Source: Methylobacterium persicinum
GTDB taxonomy: Bacteria > Pseudomonadota > Alphaproteobacteria > Rhizobiales > Beijerinckiaceae
Length of the DNA stretch: 64,000 nt
Assembly: GCF_022179525.1 (NCBI RefSeq)
Contig: NZ_BPQX01000054.1
Location: 62,001 to 126,000, forward strand
Direction of reading: 5' to 3'
Part shown: positions 18,780 through 27,131 of the stretch, in pieces
How positions within the stretch are numbered: the stretch's first letter is position 1
Layout of the letters: every line of letters starts with the position of its first letter
The notes under the pieces: model-generated
The model's input: the letters and a program-made list of their open reading frames with translations, nothing else
What the model was told of the DNA's origin: nothing
The model's database searches: none
Translations under genes and position numbers: made by a program

Positions 18780-19178
18780 ATGTCCAGGACTCCGTCATCG
18801 GCAGGCATCCCTGCCCTGGTTCTCGCCGTCGCCCTCGCCGCGGGTGGTCTGGCTGGCTGCCAGGCGCTTGGCGGAACCACGGGCGTGATGCCGGAGACGG
18901 ACGTCGGCCTTCCTCCCTCCATGCGGAACGCGATCCCCAACCGGTCCGCCCGGACGGCGAGCGTCGACGACGAGGGGCGCCCGCTGCAGACCCAGCCGAC
19001 CCGTTCCCTCGACATCCCGCGGACGGCGGGGGCCTCGGCCCGCAGCAGCGATGCGGGCGAGCGGCGCATCCGCCGCGAGGACCTCGAAGGCAGCGACGCC
19101 CAGAGCGGCGGCGGCTCCAGCTCCATGGCCCCTGCCCTCACCCCAGGCGGCAGCGTCGGCCTCGGCGGCAAGTTCTGA
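18780..19178 (+). CDS. Small lipoprotein of unknown function
   Basis: 132 residues. The leader GIPALVLAVALAAGGLAGCQ ends in a good lipobox (LAGC), so the protein should be lipid-anchored, probably in the outer membrane. The mature part is polar and low in complexity, rich in Arg, Ser, Gly and Thr, with a Gly/Ser-rich C-terminus. There is no recognised domain. ATG 18780 starts directly at the signal peptide, whereas the longer reading from 18693 adds a charged leader that would disturb export. It is divergent from the secreted PRC-barrel gene and convergent with a second PRC gene, 10 bases away, which suggests a shared envelope setting. Confidence 0.75.
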   Translation: MSRTPSSAGIPALVLAVALAAGGLAGCQALGGTTGVMPETDVGLPPSMRNAIPNRSARTASVDDEGRPLQTQPTRSLDIPRTAGASARSSDAGERRIRREDLEGSDAQSGGGSSSMAPALTPGGSVGLGGKF

Positions 19179-19188
19179 GCCTGCGCCG

Positions 19189-19623
19189 TCAGGCCGGCGC
19201 GAACCGGGTGCCGTAGAAGTCGTCGAGGCGCTTCTTGTAGTCCGGGTCGGCGAAGCTGTCCTCGCCGGGCCCGTGGCTCGGCGCGCCGGACAGGACGCCC
19301 GGATCGATGTCCACCACGTAGCCGCCGAGGTCCGTGCTGTACCGCAGCGCCCGCCACGGCAACGGGTGGTGGTTCTCGCCAAGGCCGAGGAAGCCGCCGA
19401 ACGCCAGGACGGCATAGGCGACCTGTCCCGACACCTTGTCGACCATGAAATTGTACACCGAGCCCAGGTGTTGGCCGGTGCTGTCGTAGACGGCGGTCCC
19501 CTCGACCTTGTTCGAGGCGATCAGACGCGCCGTCTCGTCAAGGGCGATGCCCTCCGCGCCGGGATCGAGTTCCATCGTGCCCGGCTTCCTGACGGCACGT
19601 TCGGTCGGCAGATCCGTGGGCAT
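19189..19623 (-). CDS. Cytosolic PRC-barrel domain protein
   Basis: 144 residues without a signal peptide. The PRC-barrel domain spans about residues 25-105: IASNKVEGTAVYDSTGQHLG, then KVSGQVAYAVLAFGGFLGLG and LPWRALRYSTDLGGYVVD. The C-terminal KKRLDDFYGTRF is shared with stand-alone PRC proteins of Rhizobiales. The function is unknown; PRC domains in this group are often induced by stress. It ends 10 bases from the stop of the convergent lipoprotein gene. The start at ATG 19623 has a GGAGGGG-like sequence upstream. Confidence 0.87.
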   Translation of the reverse strand: MPTDLPTERAVRKPGTMELDPGAEGIALDETARLIASNKVEGTAVYDSTGQHLGSVYNFMVDKVSGQVAYAVLAFGGFLGLGENHHPLPWRALRYSTDLGGYVVDIDPGVLSGAPSHGPGEDSFADPDYKKRLDDFYGTRFAPA

Positions 19624-19723
19624 GGCCCCTCCTCCAGCACTCTGCGCCGCCCCCTTTCGCGCGTCGGGGCGTCAGGAAGAGTACGAGTGCACGGGGCCGG
19701 GGGTTCCAAGCCGGCCCGGGGAC

Positions 19724-20209
19724 TCAGGTCTCCGCCGACGGATCGGGGGACGGATCCTGCTCCGCGAGGCGGTCGCGCACGGCGCGGCTCGCCATCAGCA
19801 TCTCGACCCCGAACACGACGAGGGCGCACAGGGTGCAGAGGATCGCTGCCCCGAAGAGCCCGAACAGCAACCCGGCCACCGCCGCCGCACGCAGGGCGCC
19901 GACGAAGAGCGTGAGCACCGCGCCGCAGGTCGCTACGCCGCCCGTTGCCGCGAGGATCACCGCCGCGTCGAGGGAGAGGGATCGGCGGCGCAGGCGCGTG
20001 AGCCGGCGGACCAGGGCGGCCCGCTCGGCCTCGCTTGCTCCCGCGACCTGACCGGAGACCCGGTCGGCTTGATCGGCCACCCGGGCGAGGCGTGTGGCGA
20101 ATACGTTGAGGAGGGTCGCCACGCCGGTCAGGAGGAAGACCGGGGTCAGGGCGAGCTGCACCACATGGGCCGTGCCCTCGAGGCTCGCCGGAAGGGCCAG
20201 ACCGCTCAC
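19724..20209 (-). CDS. DUF2721 family membrane protein
   Basis: 161 residues with three predicted membrane helices. One is near residues 18-40 (LALTPVFLLTGVATLLNVFA), followed by a charged helix (LVRRLTRLRRRSLSLD). Two more helices lie near 80-135 (VILAATGGVATCGAVLTLFV and the following stretch). The DUF2721 pattern of ATRLARVADQADR after helix 1 is clear. The function is unknown; the family is common in alphaproteobacteria and cyanobacteria. It is 100 bases upstream of the second PRC gene on the same strand. Confidence 0.83.
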   Translation of the reverse strand: MSGLALPASLEGTAHVVQLALTPVFLLTGVATLLNVFATRLARVADQADRVSGQVAGASEAERAALVRRLTRLRRRSLSLDAAVILAATGGVATCGAVLTLFVGALRAAAVAGLLFGLFGAAILCTLCALVVFGVEMLMASRAVRDRLAEQDPSPDPSAET

Positions 20210-20614
20210 GCCGAATCGCCCTGCGGGCGGAACGGTCGGAAGAGCGCGACGCCCGGCTCAGACGAGGCCGCGGCCCGTCGCGTCGGCGCAAACGCCCCCG
20301 GCGCGGGTTCCGGCCGCCAAACCGACGACCAACGCAACCGAAAGTGTGAGTGCGAGTGAGAAGATCGGTGCGAACATGTCACCGGTACTTGCAAATCGAG
20401 GTTACGATAATGTTTCATATCCCAACCTATGCGATAAGATTCTGAAAGCGCATCGGTGCCGGGCGAACCGAAGGCCGTTGCGCCCTGTGGATTGAGGCAG
20501 TTAGCGTCCGATTTCCCCTTGGAACGGGCGCCCCACTGCTTAGTTGAAGCTGCTATGCTGTCGCGACGCGGGGCGAGGTTCGCCCCGGTGCGGTCCAAGC
20601 ATCGGAGGATATTG
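20210..20614. other. 405-base gap upstream of the SWIB gene, with an AT-rich core
   Basis: No credible gene. Bases about 20385-20450 are markedly AT-richer than the surroundings and contain ttacgataatgtttcatat and gcgataagat, suggesting a promoter region for the SWIB gene. The rest has ordinary GC content. Confidence 0.6.
20413..20440 (+). promoter_or_regulatory. Candidate promoter for the SWIB gene
   Basis: TTTCAT, a 16-base spacer, then TAAGAT, in the AT-rich core about 175 bases before the start codon. The match to a housekeeping promoter is moderate. Confidence 0.25.
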
Positions 20615-20971
20615 ATGGCGACGAAGACGGAGAAGGCTGCGCCGAAGGCGGCCAAGACCACGAAGGCTGCTTCCGAGTCCGCCCCCGCCAAAACCGCCAA
20701 GCCAGCCGCGAAGGCGACGGCCGCGAAGCCGAACGCCCTTCAGCAGCCGCTGAAGCCCTCGGCCGAGCTCGGCGCCATCGTCGGCACCAGCCCCCTGCCC
20801 CGGGGCGAGGTTGTCAGCAAGGTGTGGGACTACATCAAGAAGCACAACCTGCAGAACCCCGAGAACAAGCGCGAAATCGTCGCCGACGACAAGCTCAAGA
20901 AGGTCTTCGGCAAGGACAAGTGCTCCATGTTCGAGATGAACAAGCACCTCGCCGCCCACCTGAAGGCCTGA
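20615..20971 (+). CDS. SWIB/MDM2-domain protein with lysine/alanine-rich tail
   Basis: 118 residues. The first 45 or so are low complexity, rich in Lys, Ala and Pro (KAAPKAAKTTKAA, KPAAKATAAKPNA), like histone H1 tails. The SWIB domain follows at about residues 46-118: PSAELGAIVGTSPLPRGEVV, VWDYIKKHNLQNPENKREIV and FGKDKCSMFEMNKHL. SWIB domains are best known in eukaryotic chromatin remodelers. In bacteria they occur as small proteins in chlamydiae and alphaproteobacteria or fused to topoisomerase I. A nucleoid-associated role is inferred from the basic tail. The start is fixed by CGGAGG seven bases ahead of ATG 20615. Confidence 0.92.
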   Translation: MATKTEKAAPKAAKTTKAASESAPAKTAKPAAKATAAKPNALQQPLKPSAELGAIVGTSPLPRGEVVSKVWDYIKKHNLQNPENKREIVADDKLKKVFGKDKCSMFEMNKHLAAHLKA

Positions 20972-21035
20972 GCATCCTCAACCGGCCGGACCGGCCTGAC
21001 GGCCGGTCGCGGCGGTTTCGAAAGGTGCGGGCGGC

Positions 21036-21830
21036 TCACGCAAGATATTGCAGGACGCCGCCATCGACCCGCATGGCCGCACCGGTCGTCGCACTGGCGG
21101 CCGGGCTGCAGAGATATGCGACGAGGCTGGCCACCTCCTCCACCTTGGCCAAGCGCCGGATCAGCGATGTCGGCCGGTGCTGTGTGACGAACTGGCGGCC
21201 GAGTTCCTCGACATCGCCGGTCTCGCCCCCTGCCATCTGCTTGAGGAAAGTCTCCACACCCTCCGACAGGGTCGGACCGGGCAGGACGCTGTTCACCGTG
21301 ACGCCGCTTCCAGCGACCGTCTGGGCGAGCCCCCGGGCGATGGAGAGCTGCGCCGTCTTCGTCATCCCGTAATGGACCATCTCCGTCGGGACGTTGAGGG
21401 CGGATTCGCTGGAGATGAAGATGACCCGGCCCCAGCCGCGCTCGACCATGCCGGGCGTGTAGGCCCTCGACAGACGCACGCCGCTCATCACGTTTACGTC
21501 GAAGAAGCGCTGCCAGTCGGCATCCGGGATGTCGAAGAACGGCTTCGGCTCGAAGATGCCGGTGTTGTTCACGAGGATGTCGATGGCGGGATGAGCCGCA
21601 GCGAGAGCCTCGGCTCCGGCGGCATCGGAGACGTCCCCCACCGCCGCGAAGGCCCTGCCGGCGCTCGCCTCGCCCCGGAGGCGCGCCAGGGCCGCATCGA
21701 CCCGCTCAGTCGTGCGGCCGTTGATTCCTACCTCCGCACCGAGATCGCAAAGCGCCTTGGCGATTGCGTAGCCGATGCCGCCGGTCGAGCCGGTGACCAG
21801 GGCCTTCCGTCCGCTGAGATCGAGGTTCAT
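21036..21830 (-). CDS. SDR family oxidoreductase
   Basis: Short-chain dehydrogenase, 264 residues. Cofactor motif TGSTGGIG at residues 14-21, NNTG near residue 89, and catalytic Ser (SSES region), Tyr and Lys in HYGMTK near residues 154-159. The Arg in GINGRTTERV after strand 2 suggests NADP(H) preference. LSEGVETFLKQMAGG is a substrate-loop segment typical of the subgroup often annotated as 3-oxoacyl-ACP reductase-like. The substrate is unknown. It is alone on its strand, convergent with the SWIB gene. Confidence 0.9.
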   Translation of the reverse strand: MNLDLSGRKALVTGSTGGIGYAIAKALCDLGAEVGINGRTTERVDAALARLRGEASAGRAFAAVGDVSDAAGAEALAAAHPAIDILVNNTGIFEPKPFFDIPDADWQRFFDVNVMSGVRLSRAYTPGMVERGWGRVIFISSESALNVPTEMVHYGMTKTAQLSIARGLAQTVAGSGVTVNSVLPGPTLSEGVETFLKQMAGGETGDVEELGRQFVTQHRPTSLIRRLAKVEEVASLVAYLCSPAASATTGAAMRVDGGVLQYLA

Positions 21831-22006
21831 GGCAGACCTTCCTTCACGGTGATGACGGTGAGCCGGCCGGCGGCTCGTAGGCGGCCGGCGGCGATCCCCA
21901 GATCCTTAACGCATCCCCGGGGCGTTGTGCGGTCTGCGCCGACAGCCGGCCGCCCCTGTCAGGGTGGGCGCGACGAGGACGTCACTCGCCTTCGCCCCCG
22001 CCCCGG

Positions 22007-23401
22007 CTAACCCTTCTGCTGCCGCCGCAGGACGCTGGCGCAGGCGCCGATGGCGGCGAGCATCACCGCGCAAGACAGGGACAGGGTCACCGCCCGCGCG
22101 GGTCCGAGGCCGTGGGTCAGCCCGAACAGCACCGCGACGAGGGCCGCCCCGAGGGACTGCCCCGTGAGCCGGGCCGTCGATTGCATGCCGCTGGCGCCGC
22201 CGCTCCGCTCCCGGGGGGCCGACGTCACGATGACCCGGTTGTTCGGGGACTGGAACAGGCCGAAGCCGAGCCCGCAGAGGGTCAGGCGCCAGACGATGTC
22301 GATCACCGATGCCTCAGCCGGCAGGGCCGCCACGAGGGCGAGGCCCAGGGCCAGGACCGCGAGGCCCGCCCCGCCAAGGAGCCCCGGCGGGTAACGGTCC
22401 GCCAGCCGGCCGGAAATCGGCGCCATCACCGCCACGGCGATGGGCCAGGGGGTCAGCAGGAACCCGGTCTGCGTGCTCGACAGGTGGAGCACGTCCTGGA
22501 AGTAGAAGGGCAGCGCCACGTAGGAGGCCATCTGCGCGGAGAAGGCGCAGACGGAGGTCGCCATCGACAGGGCGAAGGCGCGGATCCGCAGGAGATCCAC
22601 CGGCAGGAGCGGCGCCGGCAGGCGGATCTGGCGCCGGACGAAGACCGTGCCGAAGACGAGGGCCGCAGCGATCTCGGCCGTACCCACCCTCACCCCGTCC
22701 GGATCACCGAGCCGGTCGATGCCGATGATCAGAAGGCCGAAGGTGAGGGCGTTGAGGAGGGCACTCACCGCGTCGAAGGGCCTTCGGCTCTCGGGGGTGG
22801 CCGGCAGGGTGCGTGAGGCGACGGTGAGTGCCAACAGGCCCACGGGCACGTTGACGAGGAACAGCCACGGCCAATCCGCCACCGAAAGGATCGCGGCGGC
22901 CACGGTGGGCCCCGCCGCCGACGCCACCGCCACGACGAGGGCGACGTTGGCCACGCCCTGACCGATGATCCGGTGAGGGTAGATGAAGCGCACGAAGCCA
23001 ATGTTCACGCTCATGATCGCCGCCGCCCCCAGCCCCTGGACGATCCGGGCGGCGATGAGCAGGGACAGGGTCGGGGCCAGGGCGCAGCAGAGGGAGGCCC
23101 CGACGAACACCGCCAGCCCCGGCAGGTAGACCCGCCGGAACCCGAAGATGTCGCCCAGCGAGGCGAAGGGCAGGAGGCTCGCGGTGACGGCCACTTGGTA
23201 GGCGTTGACCACGAAGATCGCGTCGGCGGGCTTGACCGAGAGATCCTTGGCGAGGACCGGCAACGCGACGTTGACGATTGCCCCGTCCAGGACGGCCATG
23301 GTCATGGCGAGGCTGAGCCCGGCCATGGCCAGCATCCGCTCGCGGGGCGGGATACCATCCTGCGGCGGGGCCGCGGCGGAGTCGGCCGCGATCTCAGCCA
23401 T
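22007..23401 (-). CDS. MFS transporter, DHA2 (14-helix drug:H+ antiporter) type
   Basis: 464-residue permease with about fourteen helices. Motif C-like and DHA2-specific segments include LDGAIVNVALPVLAKDL at the first helix and IVQGLGAAAIMSVN near residue 115. ASAAGPTVAAAILSVADWPW marks helix 5, and LFLVNVPVGLLAL the next helix. These match the EmrB/QacA group of multidrug exporters. ATG 23401 (MAEIAADS) was chosen because the extra residues from ATG 23452 are low complexity and have no ribosome-binding site. No membrane-fusion partner (EmrA) is next to it. Confidence 0.87.
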   Translation of the reverse strand: MAEIAADSAAAPPQDGIPPRERMLAMAGLSLAMTMAVLDGAIVNVALPVLAKDLSVKPADAIFVVNAYQVAVTASLLPFASLGDIFGFRRVYLPGLAVFVGASLCCALAPTLSLLIAARIVQGLGAAAIMSVNIGFVRFIYPHRIIGQGVANVALVVAVASAAGPTVAAAILSVADWPWLFLVNVPVGLLALTVASRTLPATPESRRPFDAVSALLNALTFGLLIIGIDRLGDPDGVRVGTAEIAAALVFGTVFVRRQIRLPAPLLPVDLLRIRAFALSMATSVCAFSAQMASYVALPFYFQDVLHLSSTQTGFLLTPWPIAVAVMAPISGRLADRYPPGLLGGAGLAVLALGLALVAALPAEASVIDIVWRLTLCGLGFGLFQSPNNRVIVTSAPRERSGGASGMQSTARLTGQSLGAALVAVLFGLTHGLGPARAVTLSLSCAVMLAAIGACASVLRRQQKG

Positions 23402-23527
23402 GTTGCCTGCTCCTGGGGAGAGGGGGAAAGACGGTGCGGACCGGGCCGGCACCGGACTGTCCCTGTCGCGCAGCCGTGGCGCAGCGTCGAGGGGGCGCTT
23501 GTGTCCTATGTCACGGCGCGGCGTGGC

Positions 23528-24283
23528 TTAACCGGCCCTGCGGCCGCAGCGGACATAGGTGGCGGCGCCACGGCTGCTGGTCCAGGTCAGGCGGTCGCCC
23601 TCGACGAGGAGGCGGACCTGGGACGACCAGCGCCGCCCCCGGTCGCTGCACTCCGCCGCCATCAGCCACGTATTCCCGGTGCGATGCCCGTCGTGGAAGG
23701 TACAGATGGTCCGCCCGGCCCTGGCCCGGTCGGCGGTGATGGTGGCGGGGAGATAGCCCCGGCGGCGGGTCGGGCTCAGGCAGGCGGCCGGCGTGGGCCC
23801 CCATGTGCCGACATACTCCGCGACGGCCGGCGCGACCTTCCTCGGGCTCGGGGAGGCCGGCAGGGCGGCGACCGCGGGTGGCACAGGCACCATTGCCGGG
23901 GCGGCGGACGGGGGCGCGTCCTCACCGGACTTCTGGGCCGCCGGCGGCGGATCGACCGGAAGGTCCGGAAGCACGACGACCTTCCGCGGTGGATCCTCCC
24001 CCCGGCGCGCGGCCTCGGCCTGCGACTGGGGCCGGAACGGCAGATCCTCCCGCAGGTAGGCGGCGCAATAGGCGAAAAGCCCTCCCCAGCCCACGACGAG
24101 TAGGGCCGGGATCAGATGCCGCCTCCGGTCCCTCCCAGCGGGGGGGACCGGAGGCGGGGGTGGTGGCGGGACTGGGACCGGGACAAGGGCGTTGCGCTCA
24201 CCCTCCCTGGACGGGAGCGGTGCGGAGAAGGCCGTGGGGGAGAACTCGTCCTTCCAATCGCCCCTATCCAGCGCGGCCTCCAC
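23528..24283 (-). CDS. Membrane-anchored protein of unknown function
   Basis: 251 residues. A polar N-terminus ends in a Pro/Val run (VPVPPPPPPPVPP). A single membrane helix follows at about residues 57-75 (LIPALLVVGWGGLFAYCAAY), then a proline-rich linker. The C-terminal domain of about 95 residues (from YVGTWGPTPAACLSP) has three or four cysteines (PAACLSP, ICTFHDG, AECSDRG, VRCGRR) and looks like a small beta-barrel domain exported to the periplasm. No family was recognised. It starts four bases after the stop of a 2OG-Fe(II) oxygenase gene, so the two are probably cotranslated. Confidence 0.68.
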   Translation of the reverse strand: MEAALDRGDWKDEFSPTAFSAPLPSREGERNALVPVPVPPPPPPPVPPAGRDRRRHLIPALLVVGWGGLFAYCAAYLREDLPFRPQSQAEAARRGEDPPRKVVVLPDLPVDPPPAAQKSGEDAPPSAAPAMVPVPPAVAALPASPSPRKVAPAVAEYVGTWGPTPAACLSPTRRRGYLPATITADRARAGRTICTFHDGHRTGNTWLMAAECSDRGRRWSSQVRLLVEGDRLTWTSSRGAATYVRCGRRAG

Positions 24284-24287
24284 GGCG

Positions 24288-24920
24288 TCAGCGCCCGAAG
24301 ATGCCCTTCAGGAACTGGGCGGTCCGGTTGCGCTTGCGCTTGCGCTCCAGTTCCGACGCGTCCTTGATCCAGGCGACTTGCACCACCCTGCGCTCGCCCT
24401 CGAACGGCTCATGGCCATGCCAGGAATTGTCGGCCCGGAGGAAGGCGAACATGGTCCCCATGGTCGGTGGAACCTCGACGGCGAAGGGCTCGAAGTTCTT
24501 CCCGTCGTAGAGAACCCGCAGCCGCCCAGCGGCCGGGGCATCCCAGGCGTCGTTCATGTAGACGAGGAGGGTCAGCACCTTCGACGGCCCGTCGGTGTGG
24601 ATGGCGCCGTATTTCAGCTGGCTGCGCTTCATGATGGTGGTGAGGCGCGGACAAGAGACGAGATCGACCCCGAACTTCTCGCCCAGGATGCGGGAGAACT
24701 CATCGCTCTCCAATTCGTCGATCAGGGCCTTGAACCGGCCCTGCAACGCAACCTCGTCCACGGTGAGGTAGCCGGGCTTGCCGATCTCCGGGAAATCCCG
24801 GCGGATCTCCTCGATCGCCTCCCGGTTCAGGACACCGCTTCCCAGCGTGTAGGGATACGGCTCCCGCGAGACTGGAGCGGCCCGAATCGCGTCAACGTCG
24901 AGAATCGAGAGAGCCGACAT
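24288..24920 (-). CDS. 2OG-Fe(II) oxygenase family protein
   Basis: 210 residues of the prolyl-4-hydroxylase-like double-stranded beta-helix fold. Iron ligands are His and Asp in YGAIHTDGPSK near residue 107 and a distal His in SWHGHEPF near residue 167. GERRVVQVAW just after provides the Arg that holds 2-oxoglutarate. The product should hydroxylate a protein side chain or small molecule using O2; the target is unknown. The C-terminus is very basic (ELERKRKRNRTAQFLKG), which may contact nucleic acid or the ribosome. It is followed at once by the membrane-anchored protein gene. Confidence 0.82.
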   Translation of the reverse strand: MSALSILDVDAIRAAPVSREPYPYTLGSGVLNREAIEEIRRDFPEIGKPGYLTVDEVALQGRFKALIDELESDEFSRILGEKFGVDLVSCPRLTTIMKRSQLKYGAIHTDGPSKVLTLLVYMNDAWDAPAAGRLRVLYDGKNFEPFAVEVPPTMGTMFAFLRADNSWHGHEPFEGERRVVQVAWIKDASELERKRKRNRTAQFLKGIFGR

Positions 24921-25238
24921 CGCTGGTTTCCCTGGGCTTCACACAAGGTGGTCTCGGCAACGTGGTCCCGGCCGCTCTATCGGAGCCCCCCAGCCGGACG
25001 GGCCAGGATGACACGGGAACCATGCGACCGTCCCCGCTCGCAAGCAAAAGGTGTTCACGAATTGTTAGGGGCAACCTGCCCGTGTGGGTGGTTTTTACCC
25101 TGGATTGCGGCAGCCCGGCGGCGAAAGGGGTGGGGGTGGCGCATTCCGGTGACAGTCCTGGGGCACCGGCCCGTGCAGGATAAGGGCGCCTGCGCTCCCA
25201 CGCGGGACGTGCGTAACCAGGATCCGGTTCAATCCGCG
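24921..25238. other. 318-base divergent intergenic gap
   Basis: It separates the divergent 2OG-Fe(II) oxygenase and small secreted protein genes and must hold both promoters. Bases about 25045-25100 are relatively AT-rich (gtgttcacgaattgttaggg). No gene, repeat or terminator was identified. Confidence 0.5.
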
Positions 25239-25556
25239 ATGAGGCCGTTGGTCCTCGTTCTGCTACTCCCCCTCCTCGCCGCAGGCGTGGCCTGGACGAC
25301 GGCGCGTGCCGAGCCTCGCCCGCCCCGGGGCTCCATGACGGCTAGGATGACCTGTGCCGAGGCGATGGCCCTGGTTCAGCGCGAGGGCGACATCATGATC
25401 GCCGCCGGCCCCTCGCCCGAGCGCCTCGTGCGGGACCGCAACCAGTGCGAGCTTTCGGAGATCTCGGAGCTGCGCTTCGTCCCCACCCGGGACAACCCGC
25501 AATGCCCGATCGGCTACCGGTGCCGGGAGCCCGGCTTTGAGGAATGGAACTGGTAA
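25239..25556 (+). CDS. Small secreted cysteine-containing protein of unknown function
   Basis: 105 residues with a signal peptide (MRPLVLVLLLPLLAAGVAWT, cleavage likely near ARA). Four cysteines in the mature part (MTCAEAMALV, NQCELSEI, PQCPIGYRC) suggest two disulfides. The pattern of TCAEA followed by a C-terminal CPIGYRC recurs, as I recall, in small secreted rhizobial proteins of unknown role. The gene precedes the PQQ dehydrogenase gene by 110 bases on the same strand, so they may share a promoter. Confidence 0.68.
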   Translation: MRPLVLVLLLPLLAAGVAWTTARAEPRPPRGSMTARMTCAEAMALVQREGDIMIAAGPSPERLVRDRNQCELSEISELRFVPTRDNPQCPIGYRCREPGFEEWNW

Positions 25557-25666
25557 GCACGGACGAAGGGAGATTCCCGTCACGCGACTCCCTTGTGCCC
25601 AATAAGCCGCGATCTATCCTATCGCTGCACCGCCGGATGACAGGGCGGACCGGGAGAGACTGCTCG

Positions 25667-26935
25667 ATGCGTATGCTGATCGCCGCCACGCTCCTCGCGG
25701 GCGTGGCCATACCCGCCCTGGCGCAAGGTGCGCCCCCGGCCGACACCAAGGCCAAGACGGACGACCTGGAGAAGCTCGAAGGCTTCCACAGCACCAACAC
25801 CCAGGCCGCCCCGGAAATCCCGCAGACCGGCCGCCGGGCCGACGCCATCACCAAGAACCTTGCCAAAGTGAAGCTGCCGGACGGGTTCAAGATCGCCCTC
25901 TACGCGGTCGTGCCCGATGCCCGCGCCCTTGCGGTGGGGCCGAATGCCGGCGTGGTGTTCGTCGGCACCCGCAAGTCGAAGGTCTACACGGTGACCGACC
26001 GGGACAAGGACCGGGTCGCCGACGAGGTGAAGGTCTTCGCCCCGGGCATCGACTTCAAGATTCCCAACGGCGTCTGCTTCTCCCGGGACGGCGTGCTGAC
26101 CGTCGTGGAACAGAATCGCGTCCTGGCCTTCCCGGCGGCGGAGTTCTTCTACGAGAACCCGGACGTGGCGGCGGGCGTGCTGGTGAAGCAGGGCGCGCTG
26201 ATCCCGGCCTCCGAGGAGAGCTTCAACCACACCGCCCGCGTGTGTCGCGTCGGGCCGGACGGCAAGACCTACATCGCGCTGGGCCAGCCCTACAACGTGC
26301 CCCCCGCCGACAAGATGGACATGTACCGGAAGCAGGGCATCGGCGGGATCATCCGCATGGATGCCGACGGCAAGAACCGGGAAGTCTACGCCACCGGCAT
26401 CCGCAACTCGGTCGGAATGGACTTCTCCACCGACAAGAGCCTGTGGTTCACCGACAACCAAGTCGACGGCATGGGCGACGACAAGCCGCCGGGCGAATTG
26501 AACCACGCCACCAAGGCGGGTGAGAATTTCGGCTTCCCGTGGTTCGGCGGCGGCGCGGTGCGCACCGTCGAGTACAAGGACGAGACGCCCCCGGCCGGCG
26601 TGGTGCCGCCTGTGGCCGAGCTGCCGCCCCATGCCGCCGATCTCGGCATGACCTTCTACAACGGCAAGATGTTTCCCGATTCGTACAAGGGCGGCATCTT
26701 CATCGCCGAGCACGGTTCGTGGAACCGCACTCAGCCGATCGGCGCCCGGGTGATGTTCGCCAAGCTCGGGGCGGACGGGAAGGTCGAATCGGTCAAGCCG
26801 TTCGCGGAGGGCTGGCTCACTGGGGACGGCGAGTATCTCGGCCGCCCGGTGGACGTGGCGGTGCTGCTCGATGGCTCCCTGCTGGTCTCGGACGATTCCG
26901 CCGGGGCGATCTACCGGATCTCCTACGAGAAGTAG
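25667..26935 (+). CDS. PQQ-dependent sugar (L-sorbosone-type) dehydrogenase, periplasmic
   Basis: 422 residues with a signal peptide (MRMLIAATLLAGVAIPALAQ). The rest is a six-bladed propeller of the soluble glucose/sorbosone dehydrogenase family: KLPDGFKIALYAVVPDARAL at the start, GTRKSKVYTVTDRDKD, GQPYNVPPADKMDMY and the late IFIAEHGSWNRTQPIGARV. It would oxidise an aldose or sorbosone in the periplasm using PQQ and pass electrons to a cytochrome. A cytochrome c gene follows, separated only by a family B repeat. ATG 25667 is preceded by CGGGAGAG. Upstream in-frame starts would destroy the signal peptide. Confidence 0.88.
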   Translation: MRMLIAATLLAGVAIPALAQGAPPADTKAKTDDLEKLEGFHSTNTQAAPEIPQTGRRADAITKNLAKVKLPDGFKIALYAVVPDARALAVGPNAGVVFVGTRKSKVYTVTDRDKDRVADEVKVFAPGIDFKIPNGVCFSRDGVLTVVEQNRVLAFPAAEFFYENPDVAAGVLVKQGALIPASEESFNHTARVCRVGPDGKTYIALGQPYNVPPADKMDMYRKQGIGGIIRMDADGKNREVYATGIRNSVGMDFSTDKSLWFTDNQVDGMGDDKPPGELNHATKAGENFGFPWFGGGAVRTVEYKDETPPAGVVPPVAELPPHAADLGMTFYNGKMFPDSYKGGIFIAEHGSWNRTQPIGARVMFAKLGADGKVESVKPFAEGWLTGDGEYLGRPVDVAVLLDGSLLVSDDSAGAIYRISYEK

Positions 26936-26996
26936 GTTTTTCGGGATGGGGCCCCTCTCACGGGAGGGGTCCCGTTCACGTGCCACCCATCCTCCC

Positions 26997-27102
26997 CCTC
27001 ATCTTGAGGTGCGGCGAAGCCGCCTCGAAGGAGGCATCCAGGGATCGCCGCGCTTTCTGGAGCCCTCCTTCGAGGCCGCTGACGCGGCACCTCATTATGA
27101 GG
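26997..27102. repeat. Family B inverted repeat, copy 2
   Basis: Begins ccctcatcttgaggtgcgg and ends ggcacctcattatgagg. The inner arms are gaagccgcctcgaaggagg and cctccttcgaggccgctg. It lies between the PQQ dehydrogenase and cytochrome c genes. Confidence 0.85.
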
Positions 27103-27131
27103 TCGAGGGTTGGAAGACCCTCAGGACACTT

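Noticed and set aside
20385-20450. Horizontally acquired island marked by low GC
   Set aside because: Only a 60-base stretch, and flanking genes have normal composition; a promoter is a simpler explanation.
20981-21007. Terminator after the SWIB gene (accggcc / ggccggt)
   Set aside because: The stem is real but has a 13-base loop with a competing pairing and no T-run, so it is not listed as a terminator.
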